Origin: Papilionanthe hookeriana x Papilionanthe teres
Taxonomy: Eukaryota > Streptophyta > Magnoliopsida > Asparagales > Orchidaceae
Direction of reading: 5' to 3'
DNA: 64,000 nt
Assembly: GCA_022702705.1 (NCBI GenBank)
Contig: CM040433.1
Coordinates: 17,678,682 to 17,742,681 of the forward strand
Shown: piece after piece, positions 11,240 to 22,700 of the stretch
Layout of the letters: each line of letters opens with the position of its first letter
Position numbering within the stretch: the first letter of the stretch is position 1
Notes under the pieces: generated by a model
The model's database searches: none
The model's input: only the letters and a program-made list of their open reading frames with translations
Told to the model about the DNA's origin: nothing
Made by a program: the position numbers and the translations under genes

Positions 11240-12400
11240 CATTAAAGAAAACCAAATGTGGAAGGTCTGTAGGACCTGATGATATCCCAATTGAAGTGAA
11301 AATATTTAAGAGATTTGACAGATTATTGGCTTACTATATTCTTTAATATTATTTTAAAATCTAAAGAGATGCCTGAGGAATTGAAGAAAAGTATTTTAGC
11401 CCTTATTTTTAATAATAAAGGGGATGCACAAGAGTGTGCAACATATAAATGAATTGAGTTAATGTATCATACTTCAAAATTATGGGAGAGGGTAATTGAA
11501 CATAGGTTAAGACGTATTAAAAAAATTTCTCATAATCAGTTTAGATTTATGTTGTACAGGTCTACTATGGAAGCTATACATTTATTGAGAGCTTTGATGG
11601 AGAAGTACATAGAGAATAAGGAGGATCTATATTTGATTTTTATTGATTTAGAAAAAACTTACTTTAAGTTTCCAAAAGATATTCTTTGGAGAGTTTTTGA
11701 GAAGAAATGTGTTGATATGACTTATATTCAAATTATTAAAGATATGTAAACTAGTGCTATTATTTGTGTTTGAACAGGAGGATTGAGCAATTATTTTTCT
11801 ATTTCAGTTGGATTGCATCAGGGATCAGCCTTATGCCTATGTCGTTTTGCTTTAGTTATGGATGCCCTTACTGGACATTTACAGGAGAATGTACCTTGGT
11901 GTATACTTTTCGCTGATGATATCATTCTTGTGGATAATACCAGAGAAAGAGCTCAGGAAAAACATGAATTATGGAGGTCTACTTTGGAGTCTAAATTCTT
12001 TCATTTGAGTGGAATAAAAACTAAATACATGGAATGCAATTTTAGTAGTAGTAGCTCTAGTGACAGAGTTGTAACTATGGGTGATCAAATTATTTAAAGG
12101 TGTGAATGTTTTAGATATCTCAGATTCATTGTTCAAAGTGATGGTGATATAGATGAGGATGTTATTTGTAGAATTCAAGTTGGTTGGCTGAACTGGACAA
12201 ATGTTTTGGGTCTATTGTGTGATAGAAAAGTACTGCTTAAAATGAAAGGAAAATTTCATAAGATGTTGGTGAGATCTGCAATGCTTTACGGCGCAGAATA
12301 TTGGCCTTTAAAAGAGAAGCGTAAAACTAAGTTAAGTGTTGCTGAAATGAGAATGTTTAGGTGGATGAGTGGCTTTACAATTAGAGACAAATTTTGAAAT
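11240..12400 (+). pseudogene. LINE reverse transcriptase, broken
   Basis: Conserved RT blocks appear in several frames: TMEAIHLLRALMEKY and IDLEKTY at 11462-11749, SVGLHQGSAL and the catalytic LFADDI at about 11908-11925, then TKYMECNF. The C-terminal part WMSGFTIRDKF is at about 12360-12395. The enzyme copies LINE RNA at the nicked target. Several stops and frameshifts make this copy dead. The layout matches copy 2 (17000-31579) closely. Confidence 0.85.
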
Positions 12401-12719
12401 GAATATATCCGTGATAGGGTTGGTGTAGCCCCAGTGGCGAACAAAATTAGAGTCTTTTTCGATGGTTTGGTCAGATTAAACGTCGACCTTCTTATGATCC
12501 GGTTAGGAGTGTAGATGTTTTAGATTCAATTTCTATTAAGGCATAGGTAAACCTAGAAAGACTTGGGGCATATTATATTAAAAATGATCTTAATTTATTA
12601 GAATCAATAGGATGCAACGGAGAAAAACGATTCATGTTGCCGACCCCACTTAGTGAGATAAAGGCTTGTTATTGCTGTTGTTGTCGTCTTAGGTCAGTTA
12701 TAGTGGGGAATGCTGGATA

Positions 12720-13500
12720 AACAAATATTTAAAATTGTTTTAGGATATGAGATTGCATCTTTTTTCTGGAGGGAGTCTAGTGAAGGTTGAGAACTTGCTG
12801 ATGAGAGTGGAGAAGATTATGGATGAGTAGTCTTATCTACCAAAGAGGAGGCTGGTACTTGCCACTTTTGCCTTTGAGTATGAAGCTAAGAGAAAGTGGC
12901 AAGGACAATTGCATGAGAAGTTTGGAGGTAGAACCATCCACTTGATGCAATAGGAGTTTGTGACAAACTTTAGAGACTGGTTTGTACAATTGTCATTTAA
13001 TAAATAGATGCAATACAAGTTTATTAGGTGCAGGGAGATCGTTTAGTTATGCAGTATTAAGTGAAGTTTACTATTCTTACGATGTATGTCCCACCTCTCA
13101 TTTCAAATGCCGAGGAGAAATGCTAGAAGATTCTTTTCGGATTTAAGGATTCATAGTACCACTTATGATTTAAGATTATTCAAATTTAATGGAGAGGGCT
13201 AGATAGGTGGAAATTGATTTTTAGTAGGCTCAGGAGCGTAGGGACTTGCAGTAGGAAGAACTTGGAAGAAGTGACATCAATTGTTCATTTTGGAGAGTCT
13301 AATGGGATGAAGATAAAGTCATACGCAGATGGAGTTATTAGCTAGACTGACAATAATAATATAGAACCCTATGTAGGTTTGGGAAGAACATTGTGGTCAA
13401 TATCAATTTGGTTTGAAAGTGTGTTACTTATGCAAACAGTCTGTATATCAGATGAGGAACTGCTCTAATTCTGTTCAGAGGTCCACACCAAATGCTATTT
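12720..13500 (+). pseudogene. Chromovirus-like gag core and zinc knuckle, broken
   Basis: MRLHLFSGG then KVENLLMRVEKI, ATFAFEYEAKRKWQ, EFVTNFRDWFVQ and MQYKFIRCR follow the order of the Retrotrans_gag domain (PF03732) of Del/Tekay elements. At 13422-13463 the pattern CYLCKQSVYQMRNC is a CCHC knuckle whose Gly-His pair has become Val-Tyr. At least four stops interrupt it. Gag forms the virus-like particle and packages RNA; this copy cannot. Only a short tail (LEPEEHVAIDAYARRV) separates it from the 3' LTR, so pol has been deleted. Confidence 0.7.
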
Positions 13501-13888
13501 CAGGGATGGATTCAGCTTAGAAATTTTCAAGAAGGATTTATTCTTAGAAGTGGTCAACAAAGGATGCCAAAAATTGGTATAGTGACTCATTAGGAGCAAC
13601 TAAGATAGAATATTCAACCAAGAGTTTTTCTTAGCTCATCTGGAGCCTGAAGAACATGTTGCTATTGATGCATATGCTAGAAGAGTTTAATGAGTGTTAT
13701 ATTTATTTTCATTAGAGTGTGCTAGTTATCATGTTTCATATGCGTGAGGGTTGTTTTGTTTAATTATGTTTTCTCTGTTAGATTTATCATATTTTCTTAT
13801 CACTTCATAAGAATAAGATATTCTTAAAATATTGTTTAGCTTGTGTGAAGTTAATGATTTCGTGGGCAAAATTTTTTAAAGAGAAATT

Positions 13889-14002
13889 TAATATCCAGCT
13901 TTAAATATTAATAAAAAAATTGAATGAATTAAAGTTGTGTTGTTGTAAGGAAATGCGTTGCATGAGAAATCAAACGAGGATTCTTGCTCTCATTTTGTTC
14001 AA

Positions 14003-14060
<58 letters not shown>

Positions 14061-16060
14061 TCCGCTCCCTAATAATATAAGAAGAGAATTTGAGCAACCT
14101 AAGCAAAAGGTTCAAATGCTCCCTTAGTGAATCGTTTCCTTCCATCTGTGCGAGTGAGTGAGGAGAGGCGTGTCGTGAATGCCCTAGTTGAAGAAAGGGG
14201 AAGACGAGTTAAGCGGGAGGAGATTCAAAGAGATCGAGTGGAAGAGGAAGGAAGACAAGCCGCTACCAAAGTGAAGGTGCTCATTTCTCGTGTGCGAGAG
14301 GCTCGATGTCGTTCGATGCAAAGCGTAGGAATTGTGCATAAGAAGAGGAAGGCGAGGCTTTACTCGTGGGTTTAATTGGAGGAGAAGACGAAGCCTCGAA
14401 ACTGAGCAGATTCATGCGGACCGTGCCCAAGCTAAATGAAAAAGGAACGAGAAAGTTCATGCGTGTGGGATTGAAGATCGATCCGTGAGTTGAGTTTATA
14501 ATTTTAATTAAATAAATTATTTTATCAAATTAATTTAAATTTTTTTATTATATTAAATTCTATAAACTAATATTAGTGATTATGAATTGTCAAGCAGTTG
14601 AATTAAAGGTTAAAAGAGATCGAGTTTGATGATTGTGCAGAGGAAAAAACAAAGCAAGATTAGTGTTCAATCTTCCAAAAGTAATTTGTTTAAATAAATA
14701 TTTTGTGGCATTACGATTAACTACAATGGTTAAACATAAAATTTAAGATTCAAACTCTTAATTAAAATGAAGAAATTATAAATTTAATTATAATTAACCA
14801 TAACATAATTAAAATTTTTAATATAAATATGTTGTATATTATAGGTGTTAATTTGAAGGAGGTGACAAAAGTTAAAGAGAAAGGAAATCATCTAGGCTTA
14901 AGATGAGTAATTATGTTTTTAAGTTACAATAATATTTCACGCTTTTGAATTTATTTATTACGTACAGTTTTTCCTTATTATGTTGTATAGAAATGAAATG
15001 AAATCACATATGGTTATTCATATCGTTAGTTATGATTTATGGATGTTAATTATTGTTGTCTTAATAGTTGCATAATATTGTATTTTATAAATATATCAAA
15101 TTATTGAATGGAATTTGTGTTCTGGTATAGATATTTCTGTTAGCTTGTTCCATGGTCAAATGTATAAGCCAGATTATTACTTGACCTTTTTAGTAAAAGT
15201 GCATCTATCAGATTATTGCATGATATCTTTATCTTCTAGTGGAGTTAAATTATTTTTGGTAGTTAAATACAAATTGTCTTATATGATAAGAATGCATGTT
15301 AGGAAGAATAAAATGATGTATATATGAATATTTGTATGTGCAGGTTAATAAGAGTTCATCTCTTATAGTATAGACTGAGGACACTAGTATACCTGCGTGT
15401 GTAGATATTATTATACGACCCAAACAAATTTGACGTTTAGATCACTAACCACTGTGTTAGTGAGAGAACATTGACCAGGGGTGAGTAGACACCTTTTTTT
15501 TCTCAGTCAATCATGTAAATTAGATCATGAACCGTTGTACCGATGAGATAATATCGGTTAGGGGTGTGTTTGATTATGTTTTGACGGTGCTCCTAAGACA
15601 GATGTCAATGTTAATAGCATAAAATAAAAGTAAAGTTAAATATTAACCTTGAAGAGTACACTTAAAAGTTAATGCATATTAATGTTTAAATTATTTTCAT
15701 TAAATAGATGTCATTGACACATTAGATTTTTTTAGGATCTTCTATAATGAAATATGAATGACCAACATACATATTATTTTTTTTTTCTTGAATTATTGTG
15801 GTTTAGAAGTGTGTTTCCACTGGTTTATTTTTTAGATAACTTATCATGTTGTTTTAATAATTTTTTTTTGGTTTTAAACTATTTCAATAAGATGAATAAA
15901 AGAGGAAGCAATGTGTACAAAAGGTAAGTTCAACAATTGGAAATATAGATATTTAGTTATTAATTTATTTTTTGACTATTTTGATATTAAACTGTTAGTG
16001 ATAAATAAAATAATAGAAAAATTAATTAAACTGTTTGACTGTCCGTTTCTGCTTTGATTA
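13889..16060 (+). repeat. 3' LTR of chromovirus-like element
   Basis: It begins after the purine run aaagagaaa with tttaatatccagc, where related LTRs have TGTAATATCC, and ends at gctttgatta. It holds a (GA)n tract and an 82-codon open frame at 14127-14375 that I regard as non-coding LTR sequence, because it is absent from the other LTR. Confidence 0.7.
14005..14058. repeat. (GA)n microsatellite
   Basis: About 25 uninterrupted GA units within the 3' LTR. Confidence 0.97.
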
Positions 16061-16104
16061 TTCTAAGCTCCTGATCAGATCGTGATATGAGCTGTTGAGA
16101 TTGT

Positions 16105-16345
16105 TATTTAAGTCACCAAGTTGTCTGATCTGATATTTTAGTAAACCTGTCTGAATTCCAAGATTAATCCAATACTAAGTAAGCATGTCTGGGCCTAGTT
16201 ATTGGGTATTCATTTACATTTTTAATTAACCCATTCTCTTATCTCTTTGTATTTTACTGTAAAGAACAAGAGAATTAAATATCTCCAATAACTAGTTAAT
16301 CATCATTCATAACATGCAATCAATGGTTGTCATGACGTGTAACTT
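16105..16345 (-). repeat. Partial copy of the 6.2-6.9 kb LTR-like repeat
   Basis: Phrases gaattcca(a/t)gattgatcc, gtctgggc, gaattaaat and taactagttaat occur in the same order and orientation as at 6645-6860. Identity is moderate. Confidence 0.55.
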
Positions 16346-16477
16346 AGTCGATGAAGCGTCTGTCAGTGAAAGATCTCGAGCGAGGTTGGTGTATGCTGCT
16401 TTTTACGTTGCAAAAAGGAATAACCTTCAGATGAGATTAAAAGACTTGAACCACTGCTCTGGGCTTGCCACTCCATT
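16346..16477 (+). CDS. Possible upstream exon of the host gene (uncertain)
   Basis: After an acceptor-like cttag there is an open frame reading VDEASVSERSRARLVYAAFY and then RLKDLNHCSGLATPL, with codon use like a real gene. It ends in TGA before a usable donor. Either the exon is shorter, the base is a sequencing or pseudogene change, or this is not an exon. It sits 150 bp before the first secure exon. Confidence 0.3.
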
Positions 16478-16624
16478 ATGACCGTGAAAAATCTTTGAGA
16501 TCTCTTTTGAATTTTTTAATGTTTCTTTTTTGTTTGTTGTTTATTTTGTTATAATAAAATACAAAATTGCTCATTGATGTGCAATTTACATGGATTAATA
16601 ATTTAAACCATTCATAATTTGCAG

Positions 16625-16720
16625 ATTGCTAGAGCAATGATCAAGATTGGGAAGCAGCTTTCTCCTGGTCCAGTACCTCAAACAGACAAATTGCCAAAGA
16701 AAGATTCAAGAACTTTTAAG
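16625..16720 (+). CDS. Host gene exon A (32 codons)
   Basis: Preceded by tttgcag and followed by gtaatc. Starts in phase 0 with IARAMIKIGKQL and ends SRTFK. Confidence 0.8.
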
Positions 16721-19700
16721 GTAATCAGGTCTGCTACTTCATGCTTCACTAGAATTCATTTTTTTATTCATCTAGCTGAAGCTGCAGTTTTGACCGTTTT
16801 TTTCTCAGTTTGGCGACCTTCAGGTCGCATTGACTCCAGAGAAAGCAAACATAGGAGCTGCTATTGCCTTTGCTTTTGGGTAAAGCTTCTTTACCGTGTG
16901 CATTCAATCTGATGTTTGTATAACTAAGATCATTTAAATTCCCCAAGGTTTGGTAAATTTTAAAGAAAACATTTTAATGATTTGATTGTACTGCTTTTAT
17001 AGAGGTATTAAATTGATGTGTCATACTTTAAAATTATGGAGAGGGTAATTGAACATAGGTTAAGATCTATTACGAAGATTTTTCATAATCAATTTGGATT
17101 TATACGGCAAGGTGTACTATTGAAGCTATACATGTATTGAGAGGTTTGATGGAGAAGTTCATAGATAATAAAGAGGTTCTACATTTGATTTTTATTAATT
17201 TAGAAAAAGCTTACGATAAGATTCCAAGAGATATCCTTTGGAGAGCTCTCGAGAAGAAAGGTGTTGATATGACTTATATTCAAGTCATTGTTTTAGTTTG
17301 TTTTTCTCTCTTTTATTTTAGGAGTCGTCAGCTTGTTGATCATCGTATACTTCCATTCATTCGAACAAGTCTCCCTCCCGAGTCAGATAAGTGATTCAAA
17401 GACGAGAGGAATCGAATAAGAAGGGACATACGACAAAATGACAAACAAAAGAAAATACAAAACGTGGAGAACCTATGTGCGGCAAACCTCGCAGGGATAG
17501 GACAAGCGTGTCTGCCCAAACAAGATCGGGCGGAGGCACTTTGAACCGATATCTGTGAGAGAATGCCTACGTAAACTACTCAAACCAGAGAGTCAGGTGT
17601 AGGTGCCTGTTCTCGGGCCAAGAATGCTCCTAAGGGGACGAATCCCACTTAGTTAATTATATCTTAGAGTATACCCAAGAATACTCTTGATCCAAGGGGG
17701 TTTTGCTTACACTTTTAGTAACCTAGCTTCTTTCTCGTCGAGATGTCACTGTTGTGTCTTGTTAGACCTTGGACTTCAGATTCGTACTTTAGTTGTTATG
17801 GTTAGCAACTTGGAACACTTTTTTCCTTTTTGTACCCTCGACAGCTCGGTTGCTGCATTTTCGCATGCATCGATGTCATTGTATTTTGTTTTGATTGATT
17901 TTCTTTGACTTTCCCGTTTTGTGATCGTTATCTCTTTCTGCTTGACATACATGACGAGCGAAAAGATGGTTACGATTGCTAATGTCGAGGGAAACACCGT
18001 TTCCTTTTCCCCGAGTGTTTTCAGTGTTCCCGAGGGCACTATCACCTTCAGTTCTTTCGAGCAACCCGTTCGAATTATCATAGGTAATCCTACGCCTACT
18101 GAGGCGTCTGCTCTGTGCCCTCTCCCTCGAAAAGGGAGTCCTGCATTTCAAGCTATACCTGCTGCAGTAGCTCGTGTCGAGTCTGCCTCTCCTGCAAGGA
18201 AGAGGCCAACACCCGATAACGATGCGCTGCAGTGCTCTTCAGTCTTCTCTATGCAGTCGGATTGTTCTACCGTGCATTCACGACTGTCCCTACCTTCGGC
18301 AGGTAGAGCTTCATGTGACACTGCTGTCGCTATTGTTGTCCCTTTTGCGGGTCCGAAGCTGTCGCTGTGAAACCCTCTGAGGCTACTCCCGTTCTAAAGT
18401 TGGGTAGGAGGGCCCGGAGGACCAGAAACAAGCTGCTGCAGATCCAACAACATACTCCTATCGTTCGGGTCTCCGCCGTGTGGAATCCCCGATTCCCCCG
18501 GCCAAGAATCGGCTTGCGCTCTTTCGGTCGTGTGACTATGTTCCCGCCGGGACCGCTCGGGAGGCGCTCCCCGCCTCGTGACACAAGTTCTCTTCGATCC
18601 ACCGTCCAGTTTGACCATTTTGCTACGGATTTTCTAACCAAAGAAATCGCCGGAGCAGTTACCTCCATGAAAGGACAGGGTCCGGTTTGTAGGGAGAAGC
18701 TCCCGACTCGGATACCAGAAACATCCGAGCGGGTGATGGAGCAACTCTCCACTGTTCCTCACCCACGACGACCACATAGTAGGAAACCAGGGTCCCCCCG
18801 TCGGTCCGCTACAAGATCGGGGTATCTGCGCTCCGCAATATAGATCGTCGAGCCCATTCACGAGTCCCGAGAGGATCCAGATATGAAGCTTGACGGGGCT
18901 ATTACAGAGCTTGAGTCTGTTCCTTTTACCACTACTTTTATAGCGGCAATGGCCGCAACTCTTACTGTACCCCCCTCTGTTGATGATAATAAAAAGAAGA
19001 GTTTGTTTGCTTACTGTTCTCCTATTTTGAGTCAGTATTCTGCTTTTGCTGTTTTTGGTAGCGGAGCGAAATCCGGGGCGTACCCCCGCCGATACTCCTC
19101 GCACTCATACATAAGAAAGGATTATCGCTCTCTTAAGAGGAAATGAGTCCGAAAAGCTCCCATCGTTGCACCTCTTGTAGTTTCACCTCCTATTGCAGAG
19201 GCAATACTCCGGAACAAGTTGTCCCTCTAGTTGATCGCTGCTTGGAGCTCTCTCGGATTAACCCCGAGGTTGAGCCTGAGTTCGATCCTGAGGAGGATCT
19301 GTCTGGCGGACTTTCTGATATTCCTGAACACCTCCTCGAAGAGGATGACCTCTTTGGAGAGGATCTTCACGATTTTAAGGTGGCAAGACACCACGTTCTC
19401 GTAGTGACCACTCATGATAAAAAAATCTTTCACAGATGACCCGTCACATGATCTCGAAAAGACTGACCGTCACAAACCTAATAAGGTTCAAAACATCCCT
19501 GCGATTGATCAATGGGGTCCTACTCCTGAGGAGACTATCGCCCTCCTACGGGATCATATAACAATCCTCACCACACTGTTGTGTTACAGGCAAAGCGGGC
19601 TTGGTCCGGCGCAGTCTCACCCCCGATGCAGGTAGAGACGCGCTAGTGACACCTATCGCACCGCCTGAACGACGAGACATGCACATGACACATCTTTTGA

Positions 19701-22700
19701 GGATGCTCACCGCGAGCAAACACCCGCTGACTCGCATTTGCAATCTTTAGTAGATGCAGAGGTCAAGGCCGCCCTGGCAGCTCAGCAGGGAGAGGCCACA
19801 GTGCGTCGAGGAGGCCCTACCCCGAGGCGTATGAATATTACCGTATCCTCTGGGGTTTGTCCCTCCGCGTTTCAGACGTATCGAATGGGTTGGTAACCTG
19901 CATCAGCATATAACCCAGTTCCGAGCATTGTGTTGTAATATCAGTAATAACGATGCATTACTCACCTTTTTTGTCACTAGCTTAGGTGGATTTGCTTTTG
20001 AATAGTACGCCGATGTGCCGAACGACACCTTCAAGACGTTCGCCGAGCTGGAGGCGTTTTTGTAAAACGCTTACACGGCTCAACATGGTCACCTCGAGCG
20101 GCTTAACGTCGTCCCGATGAATGCTCTAATCGAATGTTTAGTTGACTTTGTTATTCGTTGGCGAAATTTGAGCATGAAGTGCGAGCCTCCTCTCCTGGAG
20201 GAGCATGCCGTGACATTGATGATGGGTAAAATAGATGGACCATTTATGTATTACTAAAGATCACCCTATCGTGACTTTGACGAGCCGGCAGAGTGGCTGT
20301 CAACCCGCAAGCACACCGCAGAGCTTGCGCCTTGGACGGCTGATGATAAGAACCAAGAGAAAAAAGTCTTTTTTGGTAGGCCATTCGAGAAAAATCGGAA
20401 AGAAGCTTAACTTCGATGACAGCGATGGCAGAGCTAAAAGAGCCCGTCTCGCCTCACCGAACAGCCGGCCCTCTCCAAAAATGGGAAGGTCTGGCTAAAA
20501 AGACCCGTCACATGATCTTGGTCCTACTCTTCAAAGAGATCGCTCAAAAGATCTTCAAGTCTCCTCAAACAGGCATGCAACGTCCCAATCCGAGTGGAAC
20601 CCAAGAAGCGGAGAGACCAAGAGCCCGACTACCACCCACACCATGCGCTCTCGGGCCATGTACTCGAGGATCGATATGTCTCGAAAATCGGCTCAGGCCC
20701 GCAATCGGTGCAGGGAGACTGCGAGATCCCGTAGCCGTGCTCGAGAAACCTCCTACACGAGGATCAGCTAGAGTGATCACGACTATTTCAGCCACTTCTG
20801 CTACTACCTCTACTACATCATGCGATGTTGATGTACTTCCATTCCTTTTTTATGATGATATAAGCTCAGTGCAGGAGCTTGTTCCATTTGAAACATTCTG
20901 TATTACTGATGAAACAATAAAGAAAGACATTTCTGAGTATTTGTGTTGGTAGTTAGCTCTCATAGTTCTGACGCAGATACTATTAGTTAGCTCTCATCCT
21001 GCCCTTGTTTGGTACCCACCCGGAAACGTCTTTCTTTATTGCTTCATCAGTGGTATAGAATGCTTCAAAGGGAACAGACTCCTGCTATGAGCTTATATTA
21101 TCAGCAAAAAAGGAAATAAAATACATCAACATCACATGATGTAGTAGAGGTAGTAGCAGAAGTGGTTGGAATAGCCGTGATCACTCTAGCTGATCCTCGT
21201 GTAGGAGGTTTCTCCAGGTAGAACTCTGGATCTCTATCTCCCCTCCCTGATTGCGGCTTCAAGCTAATTTTTGAAGACATAGCAATCATCAAGTACATGA
21301 CCCAAGTGCCTTTGGTATGGCAGAGTCGTAGTCGTCTCGGGTCTCTCCGCTTCTTCAGCTTTCTCCTCGACGGGAAGCCGCACGGCCCGTTTCGAGGAGA
21401 TTGTCAACATCTTCGAGGCACTCTTTTGAAGGAGTAAGACCGAGATTTCTTTTGCTCTGAAGTCAGACCTTTCCATTTTTGGAGAGAGGGGCGAGCTTGC
21501 TCGGCAGACAGGACGAGACTTTTTAGCTTTACCATCGACTGTCATTAAGGCTAAACTCTCTTCAGTTATTCTCGAAGGGCCTACCGAAAAAGACTTTTTT
21601 CCCTTGGTTTTGTCATCACCTAGGCCACTGTTCCCGCGTCGCTCTCAGAAGCTGACCCACCTGCTCTACCAGCTCCTCAAAAGTCCTGATAGAGGTGATC
21701 TTCAGTAATACAGAAATGAGTCTCTATTTTACCCATCATCAATGCCACGACATGCTCCTCCTGGAGAGGAAGCTCGCACTACATGCTCAAATTTCGCTAA
21801 TGAATAATAAAGTCAACTAAGCGTTCATTAGACTTTCGTCGGGATAGCTTTGCAGCCACCTGCAGGTGACCCACCGTCGAGCTCCCGTAAAGCTGTTTTA
21901 CAAGAACGCCTCCACTTCTGGCCGAACGTCTCTGAAGGTGTCATTCTGAGATCACCCACGCACCATTCAAAAAAAAATCCACCTAAGCCAAGTGACAAAA
22001 ACGCGAAAAAGAATGTGTCGTTATTACCGATGTTACATACATGGCACGTTCTGAACCGGGCTATTGCCGATGCGGTTACCAACCCCTTCGATAAGTTTGA
22101 AACGCGGAAGGAGAAACCCCAGAGGATACGGTAATATTCATACGCCTCAGGGTAGGGCCTATCTCGGCGCACTATGGTCTCTTCCCGTTGAGCTGCCATG
22201 GTGGCCTTGACCTCCGCATCTATTAAAGATTGTAGATGCGAGTTAGCGGGTGTTTGCTTGCAGTGAGCATCCTCAGAAGATGTGGCATGTAAATGTCTCG
22301 TCGTTCAGGCGACATGATAGGTGTCACTAAGCGCGTCTCTTCCTGTGTCGGGGGTGAGTGCGACGGACCAAGCCTGCTCTGCCTGTAACACAATAGTGGT
22401 GAGGATTGCTATCTGATCCCGTAGGAGGGCGATAGTCTCCTCAGGAGTAGGACCTCCTTGGTCAATCATAGGGATGTTCTGAACATCTATGGATTCGTGA
22501 CGGTCAGCCTCTTCGAGATCATATGACAGGTCATCTGTGGAAGATCTTTGACCACGAGTGGTCACTACGAGGACGTGGTGTCTTGTCATCTCAAAATCGT
22601 GAAGATCCTCTCCAAAGAGCATCCTTTTCGAGGAGGTGTTGAGGAATATCAGAAAGTTCGCCGGACAGATCCTCCTCAGGATCGAACTCAGGCTCAACCT

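Larger units (their letters stand above)
9805..12686 (+). mobile_element. RTE-type LINE, degraded copy 1
   Basis: It encodes, in order, an apurinic endonuclease start, a decayed middle and a reverse transcriptase with its C-terminal extension, ending in a (TTG)n-like tail at about 12686. The 5' boundary is uncertain (about 9700-9890). I could not find a convincing target duplication. It lies in the gag region of the chromovirus-like element, so it is younger than that element. Confidence 0.85.
7756..16060 (+). mobile_element. Chromovirus-like Ty3/gypsy remnant with a nested LINE
   Basis: Direct repeats 7756-9400 and 13889-16060 are the LTRs. The first lacks about 0.5 kb at its start. Between them lie gag relics (9495-9640 and 12720-13500) and, before the second LTR, a phrase resembling the 3' end of Del/Tekay pol (atttcgtgggcaaaattt at about 13858, then a purine run). 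Protease, RT, RNase H and integrase are missing. An RTE LINE of about 2.9 kb occupies the gag. Family placement is by gag pattern and LTR context. Confidence 0.7.

Noticed and set aside
9590..12700. aggtca-tt-ta phrases near 9616 and 12690 as the target duplication of LINE copy 1
   Set aside because: Several mismatches, and the distance to the LINE's 5' end is unclear.
14127..14375. 82-codon Arg/Glu-rich open frame as a gene
   Set aside because: It is inside the 3' LTR, absent from the 5' LTR, and has a purine-rich composition that opens frames by chance.
18367..18843. 158-codon + strand frame and its antisense partners as separate genes
   Set aside because: They fall within the gag arm; the frame is one of several pieces of the broken gag region.
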